Assembly: GCA_030016635.1 (NCBI GenBank)
Contig: JASEJQ010000001.1
Span: 46,344 to 110,343 of the forward strand
Origin: Thermoanaerobacteraceae bacterium
GTDB taxonomy: Bacteria > Bacillota > Thermoanaerobacteria > Thermoanaerobacterales > UBA4877
Length of the DNA stretch: 64,000 nt
Direction of reading: 5' to 3'
Positions within the stretch are counted from its first letter, which is position 1, and each line of letters opens with the position of its first letter. Shown here piece by piece: positions 44,038 to 53,888 of the stretch. The notes below the pieces were generated by a model. The model saw only the letters and a program-made list of their open reading frames with translations. It did not search any database and was not told where the DNA came from. A program made the position numbers and the translations under genes.

Positions 44038-45768
44038 ATGTCATTCCAAACGCCAATTACGATATACGAGGTAGTAAAAAACATCAGCAGTAGGAAATAT
44101 CTGCTTCCCGCTATCCAGAGAGAATTTGTGTGGAGCGAGGAACAGATTGAAAGGCTTTTTGACTCCATCATGCGGGGTTACCCCATAGGGTCATTTCTTT
44201 TTTGGCGAGTCTCAAAAGACAGTGTAAAAAAGTACCAGTTTTATGATTTCATCTGTGAATATCACCAATACAAAAGCCATAATCAGAAAGTATCTCTTCT
44301 GGGGCATGAAGAGATAATCTCGGTGCTTGACGGCCAGCAGCGGCTCACGTCCCTTTACATCGGCTTAAAAGGAAGCTATGCCTCCAAAATCCCCTATATG
44401 CGGTGGGACAATCCAGATGCCTTCCCGAAGAAATATTTATACTTAAACCTGCTTAAAGGGGCGGAAGATGAAGACTTAAAATACGATTTCAGGTTTTTGA
44501 CCGAGAAAGATGCCAAGAAGAGGGATGAAAATACATACTGGTTTAAAGTGGGGGATATTCTCAATTTCAACCCAGAAGACCCCGCTGAACTGTATGGATA
44601 TTTAATAGACAAACAGCTTTCTGCAAACAAGTTTGCCGCAGAAAGCCTCTTCAAACTGGCACAGGTCATCTTCAAAGACCGCCTGATCAACTATTACCTT
44701 GAGGACGACCAGGAACTGGACAAGGTGCTGAATATTTTTATAAGGGTAAATAGCGGCGGAACCCAGCTGAGTTACTCTGACCTGCTGCTTTCCATAGCCA
44801 CTGCCCAGTGGGATCAGAAAGATGCGCGGGAAGAAATCATAAAGTTTGTCGATGAGATCAACAGCATTGGCAACAGATTTGCGTTCAATAAAGATTTTGT
44901 GTTGAAGACAAGCCTTGTCCTTTGCAACTTCAGGGACATCAGTTTTAAAGTCGACAACTTTAACGCAGGTAACATGAAAATAATCCAGGATAACTGGGAG
45001 CAGATAAAAGACAGCATCAGAACCAGCGTGCAGTTAATCAGTACCTTTGGCTTTGATTATCAGACGCTGATTTCTAACAATGCCATTATCCCAATAGCTT
45101 ATTATCTGTACAAAAAGAACGCCTCCAGCAGTTTTGTAACTTCATCGAAATTTGCTGCCGAAAGAGAAAAAATCAAAAAATGGCTGCATATTGTTCTCCT
45201 CAAACAGACCTTTGGCGGCCAGTCTGATAATATTTTGCGGCTGATCAGGGATATCATCAAAGAAAACCATGAAGAATTTCCTGTAGAACAAATCAAAGAA
45301 AAACTCAAAGGGACAGCCAAATCTTTGCGTTTTGAGGAAGAAGAGATTGAGAATCTGCTCAGTTTTGAATATGGGAAGAGATATACATTTAACGTATTAT
45401 CCCTGCTGTATCCTTCACTGGATTATAACAACCTCTTCCACCAGGATCACATTCATCCCAAAACCTGTTTTAAAAACAGGGACACTTTGCTCAAACTGGG
45501 TGTAAAAGAAGAGGACCTTAATTTCTGCCTGGAAAACTACAACAAGATCCCCAATCTGCAGCTTTTGGAAGGCAACGTGAATGTGTCTAAGAATGACCAA
45601 CCTTTTAGCGAATGGCTAGAAGAAACCTACAAAGATAGCCAAGCAAAAAGCCAGTATCTTGAGCGGCATTACCTAAGCGGCCTGGATCTTTCTCTTGCTA
45701 ATTTTAAGGATTTCTTCTGCAAACGCAAGCAAATGCTGAAAGAAAAACTCATCCAGGTTTTGCTATAA
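44038..45768 (+). CDS. GmrSD-like DUF262/DUF1524 protein
   Basis: 576 residues. N-terminal DUF262 (ParB-like) with PAIQREFVWSEEQIERLFDSI, GYPIGSFLFW and LDGQQRLTSLY (~97), and a C-terminal DUF1524-type HNH nuclease motif DHIHPKTC (~470) followed by NLQLLEGNVNVSKNDQP. This is the GmrSD family of type IV modification-dependent restriction enzymes and relatives. Inserted between hsdS and hsdR in the same direction, it likely widens anti-phage defence to modified DNA. Catalytic residues appear intact. Confidence 0.85.
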   Translation: MSFQTPITIYEVVKNISSRKYLLPAIQREFVWSEEQIERLFDSIMRGYPIGSFLFWRVSKDSVKKYQFYDFICEYHQYKSHNQKVSLLGHEEIISVLDGQQRLTSLYIGLKGSYASKIPYMRWDNPDAFPKKYLYLNLLKGAEDEDLKYDFRFLTEKDAKKRDENTYWFKVGDILNFNPEDPAELYGYLIDKQLSANKFAAESLFKLAQVIFKDRLINYYLEDDQELDKVLNIFIRVNSGGTQLSYSDLLLSIATAQWDQKDAREEIIKFVDEINSIGNRFAFNKDFVLKTSLVLCNFRDISFKVDNFNAGNMKIIQDNWEQIKDSIRTSVQLISTFGFDYQTLISNNAIIPIAYYLYKKNASSSFVTSSKFAAEREKIKKWLHIVLLKQTFGGQSDNILRLIRDIIKENHEEFPVEQIKEKLKGTAKSLRFEEEEIENLLSFEYGKRYTFNVLSLLYPSLDYNNLFHQDHIHPKTCFKNRDTLLKLGVKEEDLNFCLENYNKIPNLQLLEGNVNVSKNDQPFSEWLEETYKDSQAKSQYLERHYLSGLDLSLANFKDFFCKRKQMLKEKLIQVLL

Positions 45769-45817
45769 ACCGTTTGCCTTTAAAAATGGAAACAGAGTGA
45801 AAAAAGGGTGAAGATTA

Positions 45818-48800
45818 ATGAATATTAATCAAAATTTCGAAAGCATTGTTGAGCAGGCGGCCATTAAATGGTTTAAGGACATCGGCTATGAATATCTGCA
45901 CGGCAATGAAATCGCTATTGAGGACAGGGAAGATTATAGGGAGGTTGTTTTAAAAAACAGGCTTTATAACGCCTTGACCAAATTAAATCCCAGTCTTCCA
46001 TCAAATTGCATTGAAGATGCCGTCAGGCAGTTGAAACATTTTCAATATCCAAAAATTGAACTTAATAACAGGGAAATACATAAGCTTTACCGTAACGGGA
46101 CAGTAGTTACCAGGCGCAACGCTGAAGTCGAAGAAGTTGGGGAAATCGTCAGGATCTTCGATTATGAAAACCCAGAAAACAACGATTTCCTTGTCTGCAA
46201 TCAAGTTAAAATCAAGGGTGCGGGTGTACGCATTCCCGATATTGTTGTCTATATTAACGGCTTGCCCATCGGGGTATTTGAACTGAAAAACCCGCTGGAC
46301 GAGGCGGCCACCATTGAGGGCGCTTATAGACAGCTTAGTCTTTATCAAAGAGATATTCCCGACCTGTTTATCTACAATGAAATCTGCGCCGTTTCCGATG
46401 GGACGGAAACCAAAGCAGGGACCCTTACCGCCCCCTGGGAACGCTTCAGTGCCTGGAAATCCATTGACGGAGTTAGCAGCGTAGAGGGAATGCCATCCCT
46501 GGAAGTCCTCATTAAAGGGATGTTTGCCAAAGAGAGGGTACTTGATCTGATTCGCAACTTTGTTACCTATACTACGACCAAAGACAGTGTGGTCAAAATC
46601 ATGGCCATGTATCACCAGTATTACGGGGTAAATAAAGCCGTGGAAGAAACAGTCAGGGCCGCTTCGCCTGCGGGCGACCGAAGAATCGGCACCTTCTGGC
46701 ACACCCAGGGTAGCGGAAAAAGCCTCTCCATGGTCTTTTACACAGGCAAAATTATTGAGCGTAAAGAACTGCAGAACCCTACGGTTGTTGTGATCACTGA
46801 CCGCAACGATCTGGACGACCAGCTTTACGGTACCTTTTGCAATGCCAGCGACTTAATCCCCTATCCCAAGCAGGCAGACAGTGTAGAGGATTTGAGAGAA
46901 AAACTTTCAAGTGTGGCGGCAGGGGGAATCTTTTTTACCACCATCCAAAAGTTCCAGGCGGAAGCAGAAGAAAGCCAGGAAGATATTGACCCAAAACTCA
47001 AACGGGCCATAAAAAAGGGAAAAACCTATCCGCTGCTTTCAGACCGCAGCAACATTATTGTAATCGTGGATGAAGCCCACCGTTCAAACTATGACTTTAT
47101 CGATGGATATGCCAGGAATATCAGGCAGGGTCTCCCCAATGCTAGTTTTATCGGTTTTACAGGAACTCCGATCAGTCTGGAAGACAAGTCTACCCTGCAG
47201 GTGTTCGGCGACTATATCAGTATCTATGACATGAAACAGGCTGTAGCGGATAAAGCTACCGTCCCGATTTATTATGAAGGCAGGCTGGTCAAACTCCACC
47301 TGCTCAATGAAGACATCGACAGGGATTTTGAAGAAGTGACCGAAGGGGAAGAAGAAGAAACCAAAAACAAGCTGAAAAGCAAATGGGCGGCCCTGGAAGC
47401 CATGGTGGGTACCCAGGACAGGCTGCAGACCGTTGCCAGGGACATTGTCGAGCACTTCGAGGAAAGATGTGAGGTGCTTGACGGAAAAGGCATGATTGTC
47501 TGCATGAGCCGCAGGATCTGTGTTGACCTCTACAACGAAATCATTAAATTAAGGCCTCACTGGCACAGCGATGACCTGGATAAAGGGATAATCAAAATTG
47601 TTATGTCAGGGAACGCCTCCAAAGATCCCGAAGAATTCCTGCCCCACCTATACACCAAATCCCAGATCAAAGAAATTGAAAAAAGGATGAAAGATCCAAA
47701 AGATCCTCTGAAGCTGGTAATTGTCAGAGACATGTGGCTGACGGGCTTTGACGTGCCAAGCCTCCACACCATGTATATCGACAAGCCCATGCGCGGCCAT
47801 AACCTGATGCAGGCTATCGCCAGGGTGAACAGGGTGTTTAAGGACAAACCTGCAGGGCTGGTTGTGGACTATATCGGTATTGCCGACGACTTAAAGCGGG
47901 CATTGGCTGACTACACCCAGAGTACTGGCAAAGAGTCGCCGACCTTACCTATTGATGAAGCAATCAGGATTATGCAGGAAAAGTACGACATTGTCTGTTC
48001 CTATTTTCATGGCCTTGATTTTACCACTTGGGAGAAAAAAGATGCCGATAGCAAACTATATCTTTTGAAGCAGGCGATGGAGTTAATCAATAAAGACGAA
48101 AGCCAAAAGAAGAGTTTTCTGGATCGATGCAGTGCCTTAAGCAAAGCCTTTGCTCTTGTTGTGCCGAGGGAAGAAGCAATGCGTATCCGTTCCGATGTTG
48201 CCTTTTTCCAGGCTGTAAGAAGCAATGTGGTCAAATACACTCCGCCCAAAGGATTGTCCATTGAAGAACTAGACAGTGCGGTAAAACAGATTGTCTCGCA
48301 GGGTGTGGCTGCCAGCGATAAACCATTGGATATTTTTGATGCAGTAGGCTTGAAAAAACCTGATTTATCCATTCTAAGTGACGAATTTCTTGATGAACTG
48401 ACGGGTAGAGAAAACCGTAATTTGCAAATTGAAGTATTACGGAAACTTATAAACGATGAAATCAAGGCCAAAAGCAGGAAGAACCAGGTCAAATATGCTT
48501 CCTTTAAGGAAATGTTAGAAAAAGTCATTAACCAGTATCACAATCGGGCGATTACCTCGGCAGAGGTAATCAAACATCTGATTGACCTGGCCAAAGAAAT
48601 GCAGCAAATGGACAAGCGGGCGCAGGAAATGAATTTAACAGAAGAAGAGATAGCTTTTTACGATATTGTCAGCCAGGGCAGAGAAGCCATTATCAACGAT
48701 GCGGAGGCCAAAGAAATTGCCAGGGAACTGGTACGGATTATCAAGAGCAAAACTGAAGGCCAGGTGGACTGGACGCTCAAAGAAAACATCAAGGCCTCCA

Positions 48801-48919
48801 TACGTGCGACGGTAAAGAGACTCTTGCGCAGAAAGGGATTCAAGGACCAAGACGAGCTGGACAATGTGGCCAAACTGGTGATTGAGCAGGCAGTGTGCCT
48901 GTTTGAAAATGCGGCTTGA
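45818..48919 (+). CDS. hsdR: Type I restriction endonuclease subunit R
   Basis: 1033 residues: N-terminal nuclease with the PD-(D/E)xK pattern ([20 protein letters not shown], ~135-155), SF2 translocase with Walker [10 protein letters not shown] (~300), DEAHRS (~417) and GFTGTP (~445), then helicase domain 2 and a helical C-terminal part. It pumps DNA and cuts far from the site when it meets unmethylated DNA. No frameshift over 3.1 kb. Its SD AAAAAGGG is 49 bases after the DUF262 gene. Confidence 0.95.
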   Translation: MNINQNFESIVEQAAIKWFKDIGYEYLHGNEIAIEDREDYREVVLKNRLYNALTKLNPSLPSNCIEDAVRQLKHFQYPKIELNNREIHKLYRNGTVVTRRNAEVEEVGEIVRIFDYENPENNDFLVCNQVKIKGAGVRIPDIVVYINGLPIGVFELKNPLDEAATIEGAYRQLSLYQRDIPDLFIYNEICAVSDGTETKAGTLTAPWERFSAWKSIDGVSSVEGMPSLEVLIKGMFAKERVLDLIRNFVTYTTTKDSVVKIMAMYHQYYGVNKAVEETVRAASPAGDRRIGTFWHTQGSGKSLSMVFYTGKIIERKELQNPTVVVITDRNDLDDQLYGTFCNASDLIPYPKQADSVEDLREKLSSVAAGGIFFTTIQKFQAEAEESQEDIDPKLKRAIKKGKTYPLLSDRSNIIVIVDEAHRSNYDFIDGYARNIRQGLPNASFIGFTGTPISLEDKSTLQVFGDYISIYDMKQAVADKATVPIYYEGRLVKLHLLNEDIDRDFEEVTEGEEEETKNKLKSKWAALEAMVGTQDRLQTVARDIVEHFEERCEVLDGKGMIVCMSRRICVDLYNEIIKLRPHWHSDDLDKGIIKIVMSGNASKDPEEFLPHLYTKSQIKEIEKRMKDPKDPLKLVIVRDMWLTGFDVPSLHTMYIDKPMRGHNLMQAIARVNRVFKDKPAGLVVDYIGIADDLKRALADYTQSTGKESPTLPIDEAIRIMQEKYDIVCSYFHGLDFTTWEKKDADSKLYLLKQAMELINKDESQKKSFLDRCSALSKAFALVVPREEAMRIRSDVAFFQAVRSNVVKYTPPKGLSIEELDSAVKQIVSQGVAASDKPLDIFDAVGLKKPDLSILSDEFLDELTGRENRNLQIEVLRKLINDEIKAKSRKNQVKYASFKEMLEKVINQYHNRAITSAEVIKHLIDLAKEMQQMDKRAQEMNLTEEEIAFYDIVSQGREAIINDAEAKEIARELVRIIKSKTEGQVDWTLKENIKASIRATVKRLLRRKGFKDQDELDNVAKLVIEQAVCLFENAA

Positions 48920-48963
48920 GATATAAGGCTATTTACAACTTTTAAGATGAAGAGGGATGGTTA

Positions 48964-49152
48964 ATGGGGAAATTAGTAAAATTCAGGGAAAGAAAACTTC
49001 TTATGTTCAGTAAAATAATTGAGGATTACCCTCTATTAATAGAATTTTTAGAAACGGAATCGGATATGGATGAGAGTGAATTAGAAACGCTACCTAATGA
49101 AATGCAACTGTTTTTTAGGAATATTTTGATTTTACCAAGGTTGCTTGGGTAA
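48964..49152 (+). CDS. Hypothetical protein downstream of hsdR
   Basis: 62 residues, acidic in the second half (LETESDMDESELETLPNEMQ), with a good SD (AAGAGGG) and tight spacing to hsdR and to the following gene, which supports real expression. No family recognised. Confidence 0.5.
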   Translation: MGKLVKFRERKLLMFSKIIEDYPLLIEFLETESDMDESELETLPNEMQLFFRNILILPRLLG

Positions 49153-49179
49153 ACCAAAATAATGTTGGGGGAATTTGAT

Positions 49180-50889
49180 TTGAAGTCAAAAGAAGACATA
49201 TTGAAACTTCTTGACCAATTGGAAAACCATATTGCAGAAGACTTGGAGGGGCAAGACATAGACTTTAAGGAGTGGAATGAGCGGAGTGTCAATGATTCAC
49301 TTGCTATGGCGGTGAAAATGGCAGTCTGTATGGCGAACGGCGGCGGAGGAGTTGTTGTATTTGGTGTTCGGGATAGAGTTAAAGGAAGGAAGAATGCAAT
49401 TATTGGTGTTCCACCTATAGTTGATCCTCTTTTAATTCAAAAGGCTATTTATGAAAAAACTGATCCTCATATTACAGTTTCTTTTGATTGGATCGAAGTG
49501 CCTGAAGGATATGGCAGGATTTTGCTAATGAATATATATCCTGGAATGCCACCTTATACTGAAACAGATGGCAGTGCAACGATCAGGATAGGCAAGGATT
49601 GCATGCCGTTAACGGGCTCTATGCGTAGGGAAATATTTGACAGAAGCGGTAATTCGGATTTTACTGCAAATTTAACCGATGTCCGTTGGAAAGACTGCTT
49701 TTCTCCTGTTGCCATGGAAAGAGTAAGAAACATGATGGCTGAAGAGCATGCGCCTGATATACTCATTCGCATGTCTGATGAAGATTTATTAGAATCTATT
49801 GGAGCATTGAAAGAGGGAAGGCTTACTTTTGGTGGCCTTTTGCTTGTTGGAAGCTCCGAGGCATTAGCAAAATATATACCCAACCACAGGTGGGATTTCA
49901 GGAGAATGATCAGTACAACCGATTACTCCATAAAAGATGGCCAGAATACTGCTATACCTATTGGGCTGTATGAAATGGAGAGGTATATTGCTGCAGAAAA
50001 TCCTACCACGACAATAGAAGTCGGTTTTTTGCATCCTGAATTCAGCATGTATCCTCATGTTGCCTTGCGGGAAGCGCTACTCAATGCATTTGCTCACAGA
50101 GATTATAGGCTCCCAGGCAGTGTAATGCTCAAACATTATAAAGAAAAACTTATTATCACAAACCCAGGCAACTTTATAGGTGGAATTACGCCAGACAATA
50201 TACTCCACCATCCGCCTGTTGCGCGGAATGGACACCTTGTCGATTTACTGGACAAGTTGAGGTTGGTAAATCGAAGCAATTTAGGTGTGCCCAGGATCTA
50301 TAAGTCTTTGTTGATTGAGGGCAAAGAACCTCCGCAGTATGCAGAAATTGGTGAATGTGTGGAATTAACAATGATTGCTTCAACAATTGTTCCCGCTTTT
50401 CGAAATTTTATCAGAAAGCTCAACGACAAAGGAATTGAAGTGGATGTAGATCACTTAATTATACTGAACTATTTATTACGACACAGAGAAATAGATACTT
50501 ATAATGCCACCCGTATTTGCCAGAGGAGTATAGAACATGTACGGGAAATTTTAAGCTATATGGAGAATAACTTGAAATTGATTGAATCAGGAGGAACTCT
50601 CAATAAGCGTTATTATACGATGGCACGAGCAGTTTATGCAGAAATTGGGAGTGATGCCGAATATGAAAGGGATAGAAGGTTGGATAGAGAGTCAATAAAA
50701 TTAAGAATCCTTTCAATTTTAAAAGACAGAAACCTCACAAATCGAGAGATAAGGCAAATTACGGGTTTAAGTAGGTACCAGGTAATAAGACTTATGCATG
50801 AGCTCGAAACAGAGGGTGTAAAAATGGAAATTAAAGGAAAACAGTCATATTACTATTTAGAAACAAAACAAACTAATTTGTTGCGTTAA
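49180..50889 (+). CDS. AlbA_2 (Schlafen-type) ATP-binding domain protein
   Basis: About 569 residues. N-terminal AlbA_2 domain (DIDFKEW near 28, then MAVCMANGGGGVVVFGVRD), a central HATPase_c_4-like part (FPHVALREALLNAFAHRDY pattern, LIITNPGNF, RNGHLVDLL), and a C-terminal winged helix (NREIRQITGLSRYQVIRLMHELE). Such proteins are putative regulators or defence factors often found beside restriction systems. TTG 49180 is chosen because GGGGG lies eight bases upstream; ATG 49162 lacks a separate SD. Confidence 0.8.
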   Translation: MKSKEDILKLLDQLENHIAEDLEGQDIDFKEWNERSVNDSLAMAVKMAVCMANGGGGVVVFGVRDRVKGRKNAIIGVPPIVDPLLIQKAIYEKTDPHITVSFDWIEVPEGYGRILLMNIYPGMPPYTETDGSATIRIGKDCMPLTGSMRREIFDRSGNSDFTANLTDVRWKDCFSPVAMERVRNMMAEEHAPDILIRMSDEDLLESIGALKEGRLTFGGLLLVGSSEALAKYIPNHRWDFRRMISTTDYSIKDGQNTAIPIGLYEMERYIAAENPTTTIEVGFLHPEFSMYPHVALREALLNAFAHRDYRLPGSVMLKHYKEKLIITNPGNFIGGITPDNILHHPPVARNGHLVDLLDKLRLVNRSNLGVPRIYKSLLIEGKEPPQYAEIGECVELTMIASTIVPAFRNFIRKLNDKGIEVDVDHLIILNYLLRHREIDTYNATRICQRSIEHVREILSYMENNLKLIESGGTLNKRYYTMARAVYAEIGSDAEYERDRRLDRESIKLRILSILKDRNLTNREIRQITGLSRYQVIRLMHELETEGVKMEIKGKQSYYYLETKQTNLLR

Positions 50890-50894
50890 CAAAT

Positions 50895-50948
50895 TTGCAA
50901 CAATAAAACACAACAATAATTTGCTGTTTGTTGTATTTTATTGTTGCA
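50895..50948. repeat. Long inverted repeat after the AlbA_2 gene
   Basis: TTGCAACAATAAAACACAAC (50895-50914) pairs with GTTGTATTTTATTGTTGCA (50930-50948) with one mismatch and a loop of about 14 bases. Another GCAATGTTATAATGTTGC palindrome follows at 50949-50966. AT-rich; could be a protein-binding site or terminator, but no T tract follows. Confidence 0.5.
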
Positions 50949-51039
50949 GCAATGTTATAATGTTGCAGTAGGATAAAATGGTATGGGCTATTATAAAGAA
51001 ACCTTACGATTCGATTATAATACGTTAGCCAAATGATAT

Positions 51040-51074
51040 GCAGCTATCGAACGACTAAGATAGTTGCTTTTTTT
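51040..51074 (+). terminator. Rho-independent terminator
   Basis: GCAGCTATC (51040-51048) and GATAGTTGC (51059-51067) form a nine-base stem (one G-U pair) with a ten-base loop, followed by seven T. It ends transcription from the restriction genes or a short transcript started at TATAAT 50956-50961. Confidence 0.7.
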
Positions 51075-51141
51075 ATTTTCGCTTTTAGGGTTATTTGATT
51101 ATAGCCTACTAGAAATCTTATCGTAGAGGATTTTTCAACAA

Positions 51142-52334
51142 GTGGTTAAATGGTGGAACAATAACCCTGCAAGTGCTGTGGCATATTTTTTGTTGTGAAT
51201 AATGGCGGACAGCGCAAGGAAAACATATCTTCATTGATAGCTCAGTTTGGCGATGCTGATTTTGGCAAGGAAGAAATTGGCAAGGATTCAGAGGGAAAGC
51301 CTGTTTTTCGCTACAGGACCCCAGATGAGATAGGAAATTGTAAACGTGAATTTCTACAGCAACTATTGCAGTTTGAATTGAAACCTTCTATTGTTGTCGA
51401 GACCAAAAACGGTTTTCATTTTTACTGGCTGTTAAAAAGAAACGAGCCGCAGGATCTGAAAATGTTTGAACCAATACAGAGGGCGATTATAAAAAAGTTT
51501 AATAGCGATCCAAATATAACGAACCTGGACAGGATACTGCGCCTGCCCAATTATCTGCACCTTAAAGACCTTGATGATCCGTTCTTGATTAAATGTATCA
51601 AGTTTGATCCGCAGCTATGCTATATACAGGAGAAACTTGCAATTACACTGGGCTGTGATTTATCCAATTTGAAGAATAATGAAAACTCCAGGAGATTTGT
51701 GGTAGTTGATAATAAGGTTAAGCTTAGGAACGATATAGTGCCGCTAAACAATTCAATAGACATATATATATCAGAACCACAGATGCCAAAGGAATTTGAT
51801 AATCTCGAGCAAGTTATCGCATTTTTAAGGCAGCAAGATCTGTTCCAAATACTAAGAATTCCTTCCCAACCTGGCAAAGCGTTTAATTGTATATTTCACC
51901 ACGATGAGCACCCTTCCGCGGTCATCGTGAACGACCGAGGGCAATACAAGTATTTCTGCAACTCGCCCAACTGTGAATGTCATTACAAAAAAGGATTAGA
52001 TATTATTGATCTTACGTCTGCGCTTAAGTCACTTTCATTTTATAGTACTATCAGATATTTGTGTGAGCAGTATAATATTCACCTGAAAAATGCTGATACA
52101 AAGTGGGCAGAGGAGCAGAAAGCAAAATATATTAGTAACATGGAGTTGCTGTCATATCAAATGTTTGCAGAGAAATACAAAAGCCTGAGTCGTGTTATAA
52201 GGTCGGGGGCAAGGGTGCTGCTGGAGATTAACCAGATTGGACTTGAAAATATTACCTATGAATACTTTGGTTTTGAGGGGCAGAATGTTTTCTTTTTTTC
52301 TAACCGTTATTTGGCGCAAAGAATGAAATTATAA
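51142..52334 (+). pseudogene. Primase-like protein with CHC2 zinc finger, 5' frameshift
   Basis: The main frame (51195-52334, 379 residues) has the C-terminal half of an AEP/RepB-type primase (FFVVNNGG, VVETKNGFHFYWLL, NLDRILRLPNYLHLKD) and then a CHC2-like zinc finger (CIFHHDEHPSAVIV, then CNSPNCECHY). The usual N-terminal sequence is missing; a frame from GTG 51142 (VVKWWNNNPASAVAYF) joins it if the T6 run at 51186-51191 gains one T. The 3' end is also suspicious (see next gene). Probably the replication module of the element, now decayed. Confidence 0.6.
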
Positions 52335-52373
52335 CTGGGCCTAACGAACCAGTATATAAACCTGTTCTGTGTA

Positions 52374-52916
52374 TTGGGGCTTATCAGGAAAATACCAAAA
52401 AGTGCGGTACCAAAGGAGTTCCTGGAAAGGGCGAAGTTAATTGCAGAACAAACAGGGCAAAGGCAAATAAATTTTTATACAGTGATACCTCTTGAAGAAG
52501 TTGCAGACGACGCCGAACAAATTGCTAAGGAAATGTTAGATAATGGATACAGCTCTATTAAGACAATGGGAAGGACATTGGTTGCAAATATTTTTGGAGA
52601 AGCTTTTGCTGCAAATATATACGGTAATCTGATTCAAGAGAGTGAATATTCCAGAAATGTACAGGAAGAAATAGAAAAGTTTGTAATAGAGGAAATAACA
52701 CGAAAAGGCTATGTTACTATGAATGATATTTTTAGAAAAAGAATATATGCGAATGGGGGAAAAATAAAAAAAGAACTAAAATATGTTTACTATAAAAGAC
52801 TGATTCCTATAATGGTACAAAAGTATGGCTTTGAATACAGGAAAGCCAATAAAGAATTGCGGGAAAGATTCGGGTTGGATGGGTATAGTTATGTGCTTTT
52901 TAGGAAAACGGCATAG
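52374..52916 (+). CDS. Hypothetical protein, probable 3' part of the primase locus
   Basis: 180 residues as read from TTG 52374, mostly helical (EFLERAKLIAEQTGQRQINF, AEQIAKEMLDNGYSS, RNVQEEIEKFVIEEITRKG), ending in a winged-helix-like part. It is in the same frame as the primase-like gene, separated by one stop (TAA 52332-52334); an alternative frame between them (FGAKNEIITGPNEPVYKPVL) also looks coding. So it may be the C-terminal half of a single damaged protein. Family not recognised. Confidence 0.5.
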   Translation: MGLIRKIPKSAVPKEFLERAKLIAEQTGQRQINFYTVIPLEEVADDAEQIAKEMLDNGYSSIKTMGRTLVANIFGEAFAANIYGNLIQESEYSRNVQEEIEKFVIEEITRKGYVTMNDIFRKRIYANGGKIKKELKYVYYKRLIPIMVQKYGFEYRKANKELRERFGLDGYSYVLFRKTA

Positions 52917-52954
52917 TATCGTATAGGAAATAAGAAAATTTTAACTGACATATC

Positions 52955-52983
52955 TTGACTTTGGTTTATATGTTGTGTATATG
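52955..52983 (+). promoter_or_regulatory. Promoter with no obvious gene downstream
   Basis: TTGACT (52955-52960) and TATATG (52978-52983), 17-base spacer. The next protein gene is 530 bases away with its own promoter, so this may drive a small RNA. Confidence 0.5.
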
Positions 52984-52989
52984 ATGGAT

Positions 52990-53246
52990 TCGGGTTAGAG
53001 GGGAGCACTTTACAGACTTTCTTGGTATTTGATACCTCCTTCGCTCACGGGAGCTAAAAAGCTCCTGTGGTACATACTTAGAAAACTACGGCATTTGAAA
53101 TATGCCGCTTAATATAGATTTCTTCCCCTTTCTTCTTCTTCATCTTGATAAAGCAGGAGTTTTGCCGCTACTATTTTTGTAGCGGCGTACATACTGGTTT
53201 TTAAAAATGATTTGAAATGCCTGATTGCAACGGCATTTATTTTTTT
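52990..53246 (+). ncRNA. Candidate structured small RNA
   Basis: Between the promoter at 52955 and a terminator at 53215 lies a ~250-base stretch with no open frame but several stable hairpins: CGGGAGCT/AGCTCCTG (near 53058), CGGCAT/ATGCCG (near 53090), and GCCGCTAC/GTAGCGGC (53164-53186). No known RNA family recognised. Confidence 0.35.
53215..53246 (+). terminator. Terminator of the candidate small RNA
   Basis: AAATGCC (53215-53221) and GGCATTT (53232-53238) with a ten-base loop, followed by A and a run of T. Confidence 0.6.
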
Positions 53247-53460
53247 AACTGCCGTTTTTAAAAACGGGTATGTTTTTAAATTATTTGCTCATGCCAATGT
53301 CAGATAGTTTGAGCAACTGGTTATTGTTCTTATAAACGCGGAATGTTTTTACAATATGTTTGTGAAAACGCTTGTAGCAACAAATTCGTTTACTCGTTAA
53401 TGCATTGTAACGAAATAAGGAACTAAATCGAATAAAATTAAAATAATTGTAACCAATACG

Positions 53461-53490
53461 TTGACTAAAACATAAAAAAGAGCATATAAT
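53461..53490 (+). promoter_or_regulatory. Promoter of the XRE-ImmA genes
   Basis: TTGACT (53461-53466) and TATAAT (53485-53490), 18-base spacer, 23 bases before the start codon. Confidence 0.72.
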
Positions 53491-53513
53491 ATTAGCAGGA
53501 GGAGGTGTTTGAA

Positions 53514-53888
53514 ATGCTTACAACCAACGAAATCATCGGACAAAACATCCTTACCATACTTAACAAAAAATCTTTGACGCAGGCAGCCCTGGCGGAAAAA
53601 CTTGGCTGGACAAGACAGGAGGTTAATAAAATAGTTCATGGAAGAAAGAATGTAACCGCGCAGGAATTAAAAAAGATTTCCGATGCCTTAAATGTATCTA
53701 TGGAGGAATTGGTGAAAGAGAGTGCAGTCAATGAAAACATTGAGCCGATAAAACTTTTTATGGGCCAGGTTAGTACAAAAGAGGCACAATTGGGACTGCT
53801 GCATGCCCAGAAAATCATGGACATGGTTTTATTCCACAGCCAGATCCAGGAGAACAAAAGCAAACTGATGAAGGAATGGGATGCGTAA
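53514..53888 (+). CDS. XRE family transcriptional regulator
   Basis: 124 residues. Cro/C1-type helix-turn-helix at about 8-65 (LTQAALAEKLGWTRQEVNKIVHGRK in two pieces) and a helical tail. It likely represses its own operon. ATG 53514 has AGGAGGAGG eight bases upstream. It overlaps the ImmA-type peptidase gene by eight bases, forming a repressor-protease pair like those of integrative elements. Confidence 0.88.
   Translation: MLTTNEIIGQNILTILNKKSLTQAALAEKLGWTRQEVNKIVHGRKNVTAQELKKISDALNVSMEELVKESAVNENIEPIKLFMGQVSTKEAQLGLLHAQKIMDMVLFHSQIQENKSKLMKEWDA

Noticed and set aside
46001..46702. 233-codon minus-strand frame opposite hsdR
   Set aside because: Lies entirely within the hsdR nuclease and motor region on the other strand; composition is that of a shadow frame.
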